Assembly (NCBI RefSeq): GCF_020026915.1
Contig: NZ_JAINUY010000007.1
Location: 1-64,000 of the forward strand
Length of the DNA stretch: 64,000 nt
Source: Flavobacterium potami
Lineage (GTDB): Bacteria > Bacteroidota > Bacteroidia > Flavobacteriales > Flavobacteriaceae
Direction: 5' to 3'
A program made the translations under genes and the position numbers. Every line of letters begins with the position of its first letter. The first letter of the stretch is position 1. The notes below the pieces were generated by a model. That model ran no database searches and had not been told where the DNA came from. It worked only from the letters and a program-made list of their open reading frames with translations. Below are positions 44,699-53,443 of the stretch, piece by piece.

Positions 44699-45991
44699 AT
44701 GTCAAAAAAAACAATTTATTTCTTAGTCGGTGGTGCAATTGTGATTATTGCAGCTTTAATTGGTCTTTCAAAGGCGGGCGTAATAGGAAATAAGGACGAA
44801 GGAAAAGAAGTAGAAACTGCAAAAGTGATAGCTTCAACAATTGTTGAAACTGTTTCGGCAACAGGTAAAATTCAGCCGGAAATTGAAGTTAAGATTGCTT
44901 CAATGGTTTCGGGAGAAATTATTTCCTTAAATGTAAAAGAAGGACAAGTTGTAAAAAAAGGGGAGTTGTTGGTCAAAATAAATCCTGATTTATATACTTC
45001 AGGTCTAGATCGTTCGGTTGCAAATTTAGCAGGAACTAAAGCTAGTCTAACACAGTCAGACGCAAGTTTTAAAGAAGCTAAGGCAAATTATGAGCGCAAT
45101 AAGGTCCTGTATGACAAAGGGGTAATTTCTAAATCGGATTGGGATAAAGCTATTTCGACTTATGAAGTTGCAAAAGCAACAAAGCAGAGCGCTTATTATA
45201 ATGTTCAAAGTGCATCAGCATCGGTAACAGAAGCTAGGGACAACCTTGGGCGTACAACAATTTATTCTCCTGCAGATGGAACAATTTCTGTTTTGAATGT
45301 AGAATTAGGAGAAAGAGTTCTTGGTACACAACAAATGGCAGGTACAGAACTTTTGCGTGTTGCAAACCTTAATAATATGGAGGTCGAAGTTGATGTAAAT
45401 GAAAATGATATTGTAAAAATTAAAATAGGCGACGAAGCAAATGTTGAAGTTGATGCCTATTTGAAAAAGAAGTTTAAAGGTATTGTTACCAGTATTTCTA
45501 ATTCTGCAAGTACAACATTAACATCAGATCAGGTAACTAATTTTAAAGTTAAGGTTCGTATTTTAAAAGAATCTTACCAAGATTTGCTGGAAGGAAAGCC
45601 AAGTACATATTCTCCGTTTAGACCAGGAATGACCGCAACTGTTGATATCATTACAACAACAAAAACAAATGTTCTGGCAGTGCCAATCAGTTCTGTAGTT
45701 GTAAAATCAGATACTACGGCGGTAAAAGATTTTACTGTTGAAGATCCTAATCAGGATAAAAAAGCAACTCCGAAAATTGATAAAAAATTTGAGTGTGTTT
45801 TTGTAAAAGTTGGTGATAAAGCTAAAATTCGAGTTATAAAAACTGGAATTCAAGACGATACCAATATTGAAGTAATGTCAGGCTTAAAGGCGGGAGATGT
45901 TGTTATAACAGGGCCTTACACAACGGTTTCTAAAGAACTAAATTCTGGAGATAAAGTAAAGCTTAAAAAAGCAGAAGCTCCTAAAAAATAA
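44699..45991 (+). CDS. Efflux periplasmic adaptor (MacA-like) 2
   Basis: The 430-residue protein has an N-terminal anchor helix, lipoyl halves (S-A-T-G-K-I-Q-P-E-I-E-V-K-I and Y-S-P-A-D-G-T-I-S-V-L-N-V), a helical hairpin (about 105-180) and a C-terminal extension with an acidic insert D-P-N-Q-D-K-K. It is longer than adaptor 1 and the closer match to MacA. Two adaptors in one operon may work together or with different partners. Confidence 0.9.
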   Translation: MSKKTIYFLVGGAIVIIAALIGLSKAGVIGNKDEGKEVETAKVIASTIVETVSATGKIQPEIEVKIASMVSGEIISLNVKEGQVVKKGELLVKINPDLYTSGLDRSVANLAGTKASLTQSDASFKEAKANYERNKVLYDKGVISKSDWDKAISTYEVAKATKQSAYYNVQSASASVTEARDNLGRTTIYSPADGTISVLNVELGERVLGTQQMAGTELLRVANLNNMEVEVDVNENDIVKIKIGDEANVEVDAYLKKKFKGIVTSISNSASTTLTSDQVTNFKVKVRILKESYQDLLEGKPSTYSPFRPGMTATVDIITTTKTNVLAVPISSVVVKSDTTAVKDFTVEDPNQDKKATPKIDKKFECVFVKVGDKAKIRVIKTGIQDDTNIEVMSGLKAGDVVITGPYTTVSKELNSGDKVKLKKAEAPKK

Positions 45992-46024
45992 AAAAGAATT
46001 CAATAATATTTAAAATTTAATACA

Positions 46025-46699
46025 TTGTCTTTTATTCTCAACATCGAAACGGCTACTAAAAACTGTTCTGTATCTGTCGCAAAAGATGGAAAAACCATTG
46101 CTTGTAATGAGCTTGCTGATGAAGGATATTCGCATGCCGAAAAACTTCATGTTTTCATTGAAGAAGTAATCGCAAAAGCTGCAATTTCAGTTCAAAATTT
46201 AGCTGCAATTGCAGTTAGCCAAGGCCCAGGATCTTACACCGGATTGAGAATTGGCGTTTCGGCAGCAAAAGGCCTGTGTTATGCTTTAAATATTCCGTTA
46301 ATTGCTGTTGATACGCTTCAAACTTTGGCTTCTCAGGCTGAAGTTGCAGATGGAAAAATCATCCCAATGCTAGATGCTCGTCGTATGGAAGTATATAGCG
46401 CTATTTTTAATCCAGATTTGACAATTGACAGGGCTATCAAAGCGGAGATTATTGACGAAAATTCATTTCAGGAATACACGGATAAACTTTACTTTGTTGG
46501 CGATTGTGCAGACAAATGTAAAGCGGTTTTAACTAAAGAAAATTTCGTTTTTTTAGAAGATATAAAATATCCTTCTGCAGACGCTATGAGTAAAATCAGT
46601 TATGATAAGTATCAAAAAAGCGACACTGTAGATGTCGCTTATTTTGAACCTTATTATTTAAAGGATTTTATGATTACTGCTCCTTCAAAAAAAGAGTAA
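46025..46699 (+). CDS. tsaB: tRNA threonylcarbamoyladenosine biosynthesis protein TsaB
   Basis: This 224-residue protein is the scaffold subunit of the TsaBDE complex that makes t6A on tRNAs reading ANN codons. It shows the ASKHA-fold N-terminus I-L-N-I-E-T-A-T-K-N-C-S-V, S-Q-G-P-G-S-Y-T-G-L-R-I-G and M-L-D-A-R-R-M-E-V-Y. The start is TTG at 46025; no ATG gives the full N-terminal strand. Its stop is 1 bp from the converging mscS stop and no terminator separates them. Confidence 0.94.
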   Translation: MSFILNIETATKNCSVSVAKDGKTIACNELADEGYSHAEKLHVFIEEVIAKAAISVQNLAAIAVSQGPGSYTGLRIGVSAAKGLCYALNIPLIAVDTLQTLASQAEVADGKIIPMLDARRMEVYSAIFNPDLTIDRAIKAEIIDENSFQEYTDKLYFVGDCADKCKAVLTKENFVFLEDIKYPSADAMSKISYDKYQKSDTVDVAYFEPYYLKDFMITAPSKKE

Positions 46700-46700
46700 A

Positions 46701-47507
46701 TTACTTTTGTATCGTATACGGCTGTACGGCAATTCCGGCTTGGTCTAGTGCAGCTTTACAATCTTCTAAGGTTTCAGTAAAAACAGCTCCGTAATTGGCA
46801 TTTTTTGCCCAAGGACGAACTGCAAAATCTATTGAACTTGCGGATAGGTTTTTTACAAAAACTTCTGGTGCTGGTGTTTGTAAAACTTTTGAGTTTTTAT
46901 TTAAAACATCTAACAAAACATCTTTTGCTTTTTTAATATCAGAATCGTAAGAAATTGAAAAAGTCAAATCGGCTCTTCTTTCTCCCTGCATCGAATAATT
47001 GATGATCGTTCCGTTTGATAAAGTACCATTTGGAACAAAAACAGTCTGATTATTTCCAGTTACCATTTTGGTAACAAAAATCTGAATCTCTTCTACGGTT
47101 GCAATAATTCCTTGTGCTTCAATTGTATCGCCTACTTTGAAAGGTTTGAAAACAATAATAAGCATACCGCCGGCAAAATTAGAAAGCGAACCTTGAAGTG
47201 ATAAACCAACTGCAAGTCCCATTGCTCCTAAGATAGCAACAAATGAAGTGGTTGGAATTCCTAATTTTGAAATAAAGGTCACAAACAATAAAATTCGGAG
47301 CGCCCAAAGTAAAATATCAGCAAGAAATTTAGTTAAAGTAGGGTCTAAATTTCTTTTCACCATTATTTTTCTAATAAGTCTATTTATTAAGCGTATGGCA
47401 TATAAACCAATAAATAGAATTAGAAGTGCTGAAATTAAGGTTAGCGAATAATCAGCTAATATTGCAATAAATGATGATGTATAAGTTGCTATTTGTTCTG
47501 GGCTCAT
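46701..47507 (-). CDS. Small-conductance mechanosensitive channel, MscS family
   Basis: The 268-residue protein has three membrane helices and the MscS domain; the pore helix region A-I-L-G-A-M-G-L-A-V-G-L-S-L-Q-G-S-L-S-N-F-A-G-G is well preserved, then F-K-V-G-D-T-I-E-A and V-P-N-G-T-L-S-N-G. It releases solutes on osmotic downshift. Length is that of E. coli-type MscS. Confidence 0.93.
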   Translation of the reverse strand: MSPEQIATYTSSFIAILADYSLTLISALLILFIGLYAIRLINRLIRKIMVKRNLDPTLTKFLADILLWALRILLFVTFISKLGIPTTSFVAILGAMGLAVGLSLQGSLSNFAGGMLIIVFKPFKVGDTIEAQGIIATVEEIQIFVTKMVTGNNQTVFVPNGTLSNGTIINYSMQGERRADLTFSISYDSDIKKAKDVLLDVLNKNSKVLQTPAPEVFVKNLSASSIDFAVRPWAKNANYGAVFTETLEDCKAALDQAGIAVQPYTIQK

Positions 47508-47524
47508 ATTTTGTATTTTAAAAT

Positions 47525-47552
47525 AAAAAAAACCTTCTCAAAAAGAGAAGGT
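47525..47552 (-). terminator. Terminator of the amphipathic-helix gene
   Basis: An 8-bp stem (47532-47539 with 47545-47552), 5-nt loop, followed on the minus strand by eight T. Confidence 0.88.
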
Positions 47553-47602
47553 ATAATTAGTGGTGCAAATATAAAAATATTTGCCTTATCAGGAAAGAAC
47601 GT

Positions 47603-47986
47603 TTATTCTTTGTCTGTTTCCTCAACTGCCGCTTCACTCGTGTCAAAAACGGTCTCAGAAACAAGTCTTTTGGTGTCGTCTGTAGTTTCAGAAGTTGCCT
47701 CTTTTATACTTTCTATAACATCAGTAATAGTTTCCGAAGCTTTGTCTGCATATTCAATTACAGTTTCTTTGGCTTGGTTGGCATAATCTACTGCTTTTTC
47801 AATAATAGGCTCAGAAACTTCTTTTACTTTATCAATTGTTTCTTCTGCAAGCGTCTCCGCTTTTTCGATATAAGGTGCAGCGGCTTCTTTTACATGTTCG
47901 AAAGTGTTTTCGGCGTCATTAGCCAATTCTGTTGCAGACTCTTTTGTTGAGCCAAATAAATTTTTAAAAAATGAAGATAATCCCAT
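47603..47986 (-). CDS. Amphipathic-helix (LEA/apolipoprotein-like) protein
   Basis: The 127-residue protein has no signal peptide or cysteine and is almost entirely helical and rich in Ala, Glu, Lys, Thr and Ser. Loose 11-residue periodic units such as E-K-A-E-T-L-A-E-E-T-I and E-K-A-V-D-Y-A-N-Q-A-K recall LEA-like stress proteins or YtxH-type proteins. The N-terminus M-G-L-S-S-F-F-K-N-L-F-G could bind membrane. It may protect proteins or membranes under stress, which is inferred from composition only. Its own terminator follows, next to the mscS gene. Confidence 0.72.
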   Translation of the reverse strand: MGLSSFFKNLFGSTKESATELANDAENTFEHVKEAAAPYIEKAETLAEETIDKVKEVSEPIIEKAVDYANQAKETVIEYADKASETITDVIESIKEATSETTDDTKRLVSETVFDTSEAAVEETDKE

Positions 47987-48077
47987 GGTTTTTAGTTAAT
48001 TGGTTGAGGTTGCAATATTAATTAATTTTACAGAATTACGTATTTTTTTTGAGTAAAGAATTGATAATTAGTGGTTA

Positions 48078-48106
48078 ATAAAAAAAGCGTCTCAGTGAGA
48101 CGCTTT
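48078..48106 (-). terminator. Terminator of the nfu gene
   Basis: A 10-bp stem (48084-48093 with 48097-48106), 3-nt loop, and a T-rich run on the minus strand. Confidence 0.9.
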
Positions 48107-48129
48107 CCTTTAATATATTTTGAAGTAAA

Positions 48130-49029
48130 TTAAGCATTTACAGCTTCAACTTTTATTGCTTCATCGTTTAGCATGCTTTTCAGCATATTTTCGATACCAC
48201 TTTTTAAAGTAAATGTTGATGAAGGACAACCGCTGCATGCGCCTTGCAATAATACTTTTACTGTTTTGTCGTCTTCATTATAAGATTCGAAAGCGATATT
48301 TCCACCATCTGCAGCTACAGCTGGTTTTACATATTCTTCTAAAATATTGATGATTTGCTGAGAAGTAACATCTAATTTGTCAAATGCTTCATCTTTTGTG
48401 GTTTCATCTTTTTTGGCTGTTTGAATTAAACTTTCGTCTAAAACAGTACCTCCGTTTTCAATATATTGTTTAATGAATGTTCTTAATTCTAAAGTGATTT
48501 CAGACCAATCATTGATTTCATATTTGGTAACAGAAATATAGTTTTCGTCAATAAAAATTTCTTTTACATACGGAAATTTAAACAATTCCTGAGCCAATGG
48601 AGAAGAAGCAGTCTGATCGATGTTTTTATATTCTACTGCATTACGAGTCAACATTCTGCTTACCACAAATTTCAATGCTGAAGGATTTGGAGTTGTTTCT
48701 CCATAAACTGTAATAGGCTGTTTTTTTGCTTTGTTTTCATCCACTTTAATGATAACGCCACCTTTTTCAACAAACGCACTAATTTGTTCGGCAACAGCAT
48801 CTTTAACATCGTCCCAGTCTACAATACTGTATCTTTCAATTGCAATAAAATTTCCTGAAATGTAAACAGTTTTAACAAACGGTAAATAAAATAACTGCTG
48901 TGCTAACGGAGAAGCTTGTGCTTCGTCAATATTTTTGAATTCAAAATTTTGATTCTGTGTAATAAAGTCTTCAAATTCAAACTTTAAAATAGTTGGATTT
49001 TGAGTTTCTTTTATAGTGATTTTTGTCAT
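48130..49029 (-). CDS. Nfu-type iron-sulfur carrier with duplicated Nfu N-terminal domain
   Basis: The 299-residue protein carries two consecutive Nfu_N domains (about 5-95 and 105-195), seen by the repeated S-P-L-A-Q-x-L-F...P-x-V-K-x-x-x-I and the following I-x-x-Y-x-I-x-D-W. A C-terminal NifU-like domain (about 220-297) has the cluster-binding G-A-C-S-G-C-P-S-S-T. Nfu proteins carry Fe-S clusters to target enzymes. Standard Nfu has one N-terminal domain; the doubling appears typical of some Bacteroidota, though I cannot check how common it is. Confidence 0.9.
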   Translation of the reverse strand: MTKITIKETQNPTILKFEFEDFITQNQNFEFKNIDEAQASPLAQQLFYLPFVKTVYISGNFIAIERYSIVDWDDVKDAVAEQISAFVEKGGVIIKVDENKAKKQPITVYGETTPNPSALKFVVSRMLTRNAVEYKNIDQTASSPLAQELFKFPYVKEIFIDENYISVTKYEINDWSEITLELRTFIKQYIENGGTVLDESLIQTAKKDETTKDEAFDKLDVTSQQIINILEEYVKPAVAADGGNIAFESYNEDDKTVKVLLQGACSGCPSSTFTLKSGIENMLKSMLNDEAIKVEAVNA

Positions 49030-49045
49030 GATTGTATATTTTTTG

Positions 49046-49053
49046 CAAATTTA
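49046..49053 (-). promoter_or_regulatory. nfu promoter -7 element (TAAATTTG)
   Basis: Perfect TAnnTTTG on the minus strand, 16 bp before the nfu start. Confidence 0.55.
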
Positions 49054-49172
49054 CTAAAGTTATTTTCTACTAATAACTATATTTGATTTTTTAATGAAAT
49101 AATTAAGACTCTTCTCAAAGAAATCGTGTTAAATTGCAGGAGTGAAAATTATATAGATACAAAATTACCTTT

Positions 49173-50162
49173 ATGGAATTAAAAATCAGGGTTTTATTAA
49201 TTTTTCTCATTTCGACATTTTATTCTTATTCTCAGGAAGGAATACCGGTTTATTCAGACTATTTGTCCGATAACTATTACTTAATTCACCCATCAATGGC
49301 GGGTGCGGCAAACTGTGCTAAGATTAGATTGACGGCAAGAAAGCAATGGTTTGGGCAAGAAGATGCTCCAAGTTTGCAGACTTTAAGTTTTAATGGAAGA
49401 TTAGGAGAGCGCTCTGGAGCGGGAATTATCGTTTTTAATGACAAGAACGGATATCATTCGCAAAAAGGGGTAAAATTGACATATGCACACCACATTATGT
49501 TTTCCAGAGATGAAATAGATTTGAATCAATTGTCTTTTGGAATCAGTGGAGGTTTGATACAAAATCAATTGGATGAAACTAAATTTGGAGGAACCTTTGA
49601 TCCTTTGGTTTTTGGTTCAATTCAAAAAGATTCTTATTTCAATGTTGATATCGGAGCTTCGTACAACTATTTGGATTTTTATGCCCACGCAACCGTTCAG
49701 GGACTATTAGAAACAAGAAGAGAATTATATACAGATTATGAAAGTGATAATCTTAGAAAGTTCTTATTGAGCGCCGGTTATGTTTTTGGGAAACATAATG
49801 AATGGACCTGGGAGCCTTCAATTCTATTTCAATTGTTTGACCAAACAAAAGAAAAGACTCTCGATTTGAATATGAAAGCATACAAAAGCATGGATTTTGG
49901 AAGTCTTTGGGCTGCTTTATCTTACAGAAGAAGTTTTGATGGTGCCCAATATCTTGCAGGAACAGGCGTTGCTTCTCAAAAATTACAATACTTTACACCA
50001 ATTGTTGGGGTTAACTTTAAGAATTTTATGTTTGCCTATACCTATTCTCAGGTTACTGGAAATGTGAAGTTTGATACTGGAGGTTACCATCAAATTACTT
50101 TAGGAATCAATTTGTTCTGTAAAAAAGAACGCTACGATTGTAACTGTCCGGCAATTAATTAA
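49173..50162 (+). CDS. PorP/SprF family outer-membrane protein, orphan copy
   Basis: This 329-residue protein has a signal peptide (ending Y-S-Y-S-Q-E) and the family signature P-V-Y-S-D-Y-L-S-D-N-Y-Y-L-I-H-P-S-M-A-G near the N-terminus, then a barrel. Unlike the copy at 4447 it has no sorting-domain substrate beside it, and it ends in an unusual Cys-bearing tail (C-K-K-E-R-Y-D-C-N-C-P). It could be a core type IX component or serve a substrate encoded elsewhere. A carbonic-anhydrase-like gene follows after 10 bp. Confidence 0.87.
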   Translation: MELKIRVLLIFLISTFYSYSQEGIPVYSDYLSDNYYLIHPSMAGAANCAKIRLTARKQWFGQEDAPSLQTLSFNGRLGERSGAGIIVFNDKNGYHSQKGVKLTYAHHIMFSRDEIDLNQLSFGISGGLIQNQLDETKFGGTFDPLVFGSIQKDSYFNVDIGASYNYLDFYAHATVQGLLETRRELYTDYESDNLRKFLLSAGYVFGKHNEWTWEPSILFQLFDQTKEKTLDLNMKAYKSMDFGSLWAALSYRRSFDGAQYLAGTGVASQKLQYFTPIVGVNFKNFMFAYTYSQVTGNVKFDTGGYHQITLGINLFCKKERYDCNCPAIN

Positions 50163-50172
50163 ATTTTATTTT

Positions 50173-50688
50173 ATGCTGATAAAATCTGTAAACGGAAAAA
50201 CACCTTCAATTCCAGAAGATTGTTATGTTGCCGAAAATGCAACCATTGTTGGTGATGTAACTTTTGGAGCATCTTGCAGTGTTTGGTTTAATGCCGTTAT
50301 TCGAGGAGATGTTCATTTTATTAAAATCGGTAATAAGGTAAACATTCAAGATGGTGCCGTTATTCATTGTACCTATCAAAAACATCCAACTATTATTGGA
50401 AATAACGTTTCAATTGGACATAATGCAATTGTACATGGTTGTACCATTCATGATAATGTTTTAATCGGAATGGGGGCAATTGTAATGGATAATTGTGTAG
50501 TAGAGAGTAATGCGATTATTGCTGCCGGAGCTGTAGTAACTCAAAATACTGTTGTGTCTTCAGGAAGTATTTATGCAGGTGTTCCTGCCAAAAAAGTGAA
50601 AGATATCGATCAATCTGATTTTGCTGGGGAAATTGAGCGTATTTCGAATAACTATGTTATGTATTCTGGCTGGTTTAAAAACGAATAA
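50173..50688 (+). CDS. Gamma-carbonic-anhydrase-like hexapeptide-repeat protein
   Basis: The 171-residue protein is a left-handed beta-helix of the gamma-carbonic anhydrase/YrdA group, with N-I-Q-D-G-A-V-I-H, G-H-N-A-I-V-H-G and G-A-I-V-M-D motifs; the three zinc-ligand histidines (V-I-H, G-H-N, V-H-G) are present. Many homologues show no carbonic anhydrase activity, so the activity is open. It shares a transcript with the PorP gene. Confidence 0.9.
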   Translation: MLIKSVNGKTPSIPEDCYVAENATIVGDVTFGASCSVWFNAVIRGDVHFIKIGNKVNIQDGAVIHCTYQKHPTIIGNNVSIGHNAIVHGCTIHDNVLIGMGAIVMDNCVVESNAIIAAGAVVTQNTVVSSGSIYAGVPAKKVKDIDQSDFAGEIERISNNYVMYSGWFKNE

Positions 50689-50713
50689 TAAATTTTAAAA
50701 AAAATCAATAATA

Positions 50714-50770
50714 AAAATTCCAAATTCCAAAGCGTTATGAAAACATTGGAATTTGGAATTTTTATTTTTT
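50714..50770. terminator. Bidirectional terminator with nested repeats
   Basis: A 17-bp perfect stem (50714-50730 with 50746-50762), 15-nt loop, and T-rich tail on the plus strand. Each arm itself holds a direct repeat (attccaa twice). It lies between the converging genes. Confidence 0.85.
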
Positions 50771-50781
50771 GGAATTTAAAA

Positions 50782-51495
50782 CTATAGGTTGATTTTTTCG
50801 AAGAAAGTATTTTTATAGCTTTCGCTGATTGGAATTCTTTTATCACTTATCAAAACCTTATTTTTCTGAATCGATTTTACATGTTTTATATTGATGATAT
50901 ATGATCTGTGAATTCTGGCAAAACCCTTACTCGAAAGTAAATTTTCAAGTTTTATCAAACTGATTAAAGTCAGTGTGAATTTATTGTCTGTTGTATAAAT
51001 TTTGACATAGTCTTTTAAACCTTCAATAAAAAGAATGTCAGCAAAATTCAATTTTACATTTTCATATTCAGCTCTTACAAACATAAAATCCTGATCTATT
51101 TCTGGAGCATTGGTGGTTTCGGAAATGGGTTGAGGAGCCGTCGGTAAAAAAACTTGCTGGGCTCTGACAACCGCTTTTAAAAAACGATGAAACGGAATAG
51201 GTTTTACTAAATAATCAACCGCACCAAGATTAAAACCTTCAACAGCATAATCAGAATAAGCTGTTGTGAAAATAACCAAAGGTTTTTTCTCGATTGTATT
51301 TAAGAAATCAATTCCCGAGAAATGAGGCATTTGAATGTCCAGAAAAACCAAATCTACATTATTCTGATTGATAAATGAAACGGCATCAATTGCATTGTTA
51401 AAAGAATTAATCAATTCTAATGATTCTACTTTTTTGACAAAATCCTGTAACAATTCTACAGCCAAAGGTTCGTCATCAATAATTACACATTTCAT
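50782..51495 (-). CDS. LytTR-family response regulator
   Basis: The 237-residue protein has a receiver domain (about 1-120: I-I-D-D-E-P, phospho-acceptor Asp in V-F-L-D-I-Q-M-P, T-T-A, and Lys in L-V-K-P) and a LytTR DNA-binding domain (about 140-236: F-V-R-A-E-Y-E-N, F-A-R-I-H-R-S-Y-I-I-N). The frame opens 13 codons upstream, but a -7 element at 51532 overlaps that start, so the ATG at 51495 is used. Its probable kinase is at 52325, one gene away. Confidence 0.92.
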   Translation of the reverse strand: MKCVIIDDEPLAVELLQDFVKKVESLELINSFNNAIDAVSFINQNNVDLVFLDIQMPHFSGIDFLNTIEKKPLVIFTTAYSDYAVEGFNLGAVDYLVKPIPFHRFLKAVVRAQQVFLPTAPQPISETTNAPEIDQDFMFVRAEYENVKLNFADILFIEGLKDYVKIYTTDNKFTLTLISLIKLENLLSSKGFARIHRSYIINIKHVKSIQKNKVLISDKRIPISESYKNTFFEKINL

Positions 51496-51531
51496 TTTCT
51501 TAGAATTAAGTTTACAATTAGTTTCGGCATT

Positions 51532-51539
51532 CAAAAGTA
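51532..51539 (-). promoter_or_regulatory. Response-regulator promoter -7 element (TACTTTTG)
   Basis: Perfect TAnnTTTG on the minus strand, 36 bp before the start at 51495. It suggests the regulator can be transcribed apart from the cluster upstream. Confidence 0.5.
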
Positions 51540-51601
51540 ATTTGAAACCAGTAAATTAAGTTTTAAAATTTTCATAAAATACTGGTTAGACTAAATCAAA
51601 A

Positions 51602-52312
51602 TTATGCATTAACTGTGATAGTTTTAGTTAACGTGAAGCCGTCAGTAAGGTTTCCTGTTATAGTTGCAAGTTCATCGGCCAAACTATCAGAAAAAACATT
51701 GTCTTTTGCATTTGCCGTATCGGCTTGTCCGTGTGCTACATAATTGGTACTTGAATATACTTGACTTGAAATGGTCTCAGGAAAAGCAATCTGGGTTACC
51801 AATAATGAACTTCCTGAACTTGATAAAACCTCCACATGTACGTGCGGTGCTCTACCTTGATACCAACCTGGATAAATAGAGATAAAAGAAACATTTCCGC
51901 TGGTGTCAGAAGTTTGTCTTCCTCTTAAAAAATGTACGGTAGTATAATCTGTTTGTTGCATTTGTGTGCCACCGTATTCAGAATAATTTCCGTCTTTATC
52001 ACAATGCCATACATCTACCAAAACGCCAGAAAGGGGTTCGCAGTTGTTTTTCTTGTTTTCAATTTTTAAGTTGATCAATAAAGCAATTCCAACACGATCA
52101 GATTTTATGTTTTCTAAAACCAATTGACTTGGAGTTTTAATAGGAAACGGACCTTTCGTTTCAGAGGGAGAAAGGGTGCAACTTCCATCTCCGGAATTAC
52201 TTGAATCCGTTTCGTCATTATCGCTTTTGGAGCAAGATTCTAATAATTTTGTAGCAGTTGCCAATGAGGCAATACCCAAAATACCATTTCGGATGAATTT
52301 TTTTCTGTCCAT
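51602..52312 (-). CDS. Intradiol-dioxygenase-like lipoprotein
   Basis: The 236-residue protein has an export signal with a lipobox (L-L-E-S-C-S) preceded by basic D-R-K-K-F-I-R-N, which resembles a Tat motif. The mature domain matches intradiol ring-cleavage dioxygenases: P-F-P-I, V-D-V-W-H-C-D, and the non-heme iron ligands Tyr (G-N-Y-S-E-Y-G), Tyr (G-W-Y-Q-G-R) and two His (P-H-V-H-V). All four ligands are present, so iron binding is plausible. A catechol-type substrate is expected from the family but none is indicated by the neighbours. Confidence 0.87.
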   Translation of the reverse strand: MDRKKFIRNGILGIASLATATKLLESCSKSDNDETDSSNSGDGSCTLSPSETKGPFPIKTPSQLVLENIKSDRVGIALLINLKIENKKNNCEPLSGVLVDVWHCDKDGNYSEYGGTQMQQTDYTTVHFLRGRQTSDTSGNVSFISIYPGWYQGRAPHVHVEVLSSSGSSLLVTQIAFPETISSQVYSSTNYVAHGQADTANAKDNVFSDSLADELATITGNLTDGFTLTKTITVNA

Positions 52313-52324
52313 AATCAGTTTTGT

Positions 52325-53443
52325 TTAATGTATTGCGGTTTTTATTTCATCTAATTTTAAATTCAAATGAACTCGGTAGTATGTATTATCCTGAGTAATG
52401 GTTAGTTCGTGTGCGTTAGGGTAGAGTAGGTCAAGACGATTTTGAATATTGACCAATCCGATTCCCGAATTCTCGGGATCTTTTACATAATTTTCTATAG
52501 AATTTTCAATCCAGAAATCAAGGTTGTTATCAGTAATCAGAATTTTGATTTTTACGTGAGCAGCGCCCTTATAATCAGTTCCGTATTTAAAAGCATTTTC
52601 AACAAAGGAAATTAATAACAAAGGTTCGATATGTTTGTTTTTGGTATCGCCGTGTACATTGATTACGATGTCTTCAATATTGTTTAACCTCAGTTTTTGT
52701 AGTTCAATATAGTTCTGAATGTAATTAACTTCTTTTTCTAAAGCCACCGTTTTGTTGTCTGTTTCATACAACATATAGCGCATTAATTCAGACAAGGTTA
52801 CGATGGCATCAGGGACCAAATCAGATTTTTTGTGAGCCAAAGAATAAATACTATTTAGAGAATTGAATAAAAAGTGCGGGTTGGTTTGTTTGCGCAGGTA
52901 AATCAATTCGGTATTTGTTCTGTGTGTTTCGGCGATCAGTTTATTTTGCTGATTATTATAAAATTCAGTTAGTGTTCTAATAATTGCAGAAATGGTAATA
53001 ACCAAAATGTAGAAAAACGAGGGGCCAATTTTAAAGAAAAGAGGTTGTTTCATTTCTATTCTGCGGGGCATCATCATTTCTCCTTTTGGGAAAAAATGAG
53101 CATCAGGAGGTAGCATTCGTGCGGGTACTACATTTTCAGGCCTTAAATGTCTAAATTCATGGATGAAATAATTCAATCGAATAGTCATAAATATTGCAAT
53201 TAGAATAAAGGCAAATGTAAAGTACAGCCAATATTTTTTTTGCAGTAAATAATTTGGTACCAAATAAAAATAGTTTAGGTAAAACAATACAATTCCTGTA
53301 GACCACTGAGCGTAAAAGTCATTATTTATTTTAAATGGACTTTCGTAAAACTGAATTAAGGAAGTCAAAATAAAGAAAATCCATATAGCGCAATGGAACA
53401 AGATTTTGTTGTAGCCTGTATTTTTAATGGTATCGATCTGCAT
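52325..53443 (-). CDS. LytS-type sensor histidine kinase
   Basis: The 372-residue protein has four membrane helices (about 15-155), then a His_kinase domain with the phospho-acceptor His in Q-T-N-P-H-F-L-F-N-S-L-N and a HATPase domain (N-A-F-K-Y-G, G-I-G-L-V-N-I-Q-N-R-L). The kinase lacks a large periplasmic sensor domain, so it probably senses within the membrane. It is paired with the LytTR regulator at 50782. Confidence 0.92.
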   Translation of the reverse strand: MQIDTIKNTGYNKILFHCAIWIFFILTSLIQFYESPFKINNDFYAQWSTGIVLFYLNYFYLVPNYLLQKKYWLYFTFAFILIAIFMTIRLNYFIHEFRHLRPENVVPARMLPPDAHFFPKGEMMMPRRIEMKQPLFFKIGPSFFYILVITISAIIRTLTEFYNNQQNKLIAETHRTNTELIYLRKQTNPHFLFNSLNSIYSLAHKKSDLVPDAIVTLSELMRYMLYETDNKTVALEKEVNYIQNYIELQKLRLNNIEDIVINVHGDTKNKHIEPLLLISFVENAFKYGTDYKGAAHVKIKILITDNNLDFWIENSIENYVKDPENSGIGLVNIQNRLDLLYPNAHELTITQDNTYYRVHLNLKLDEIKTAIH

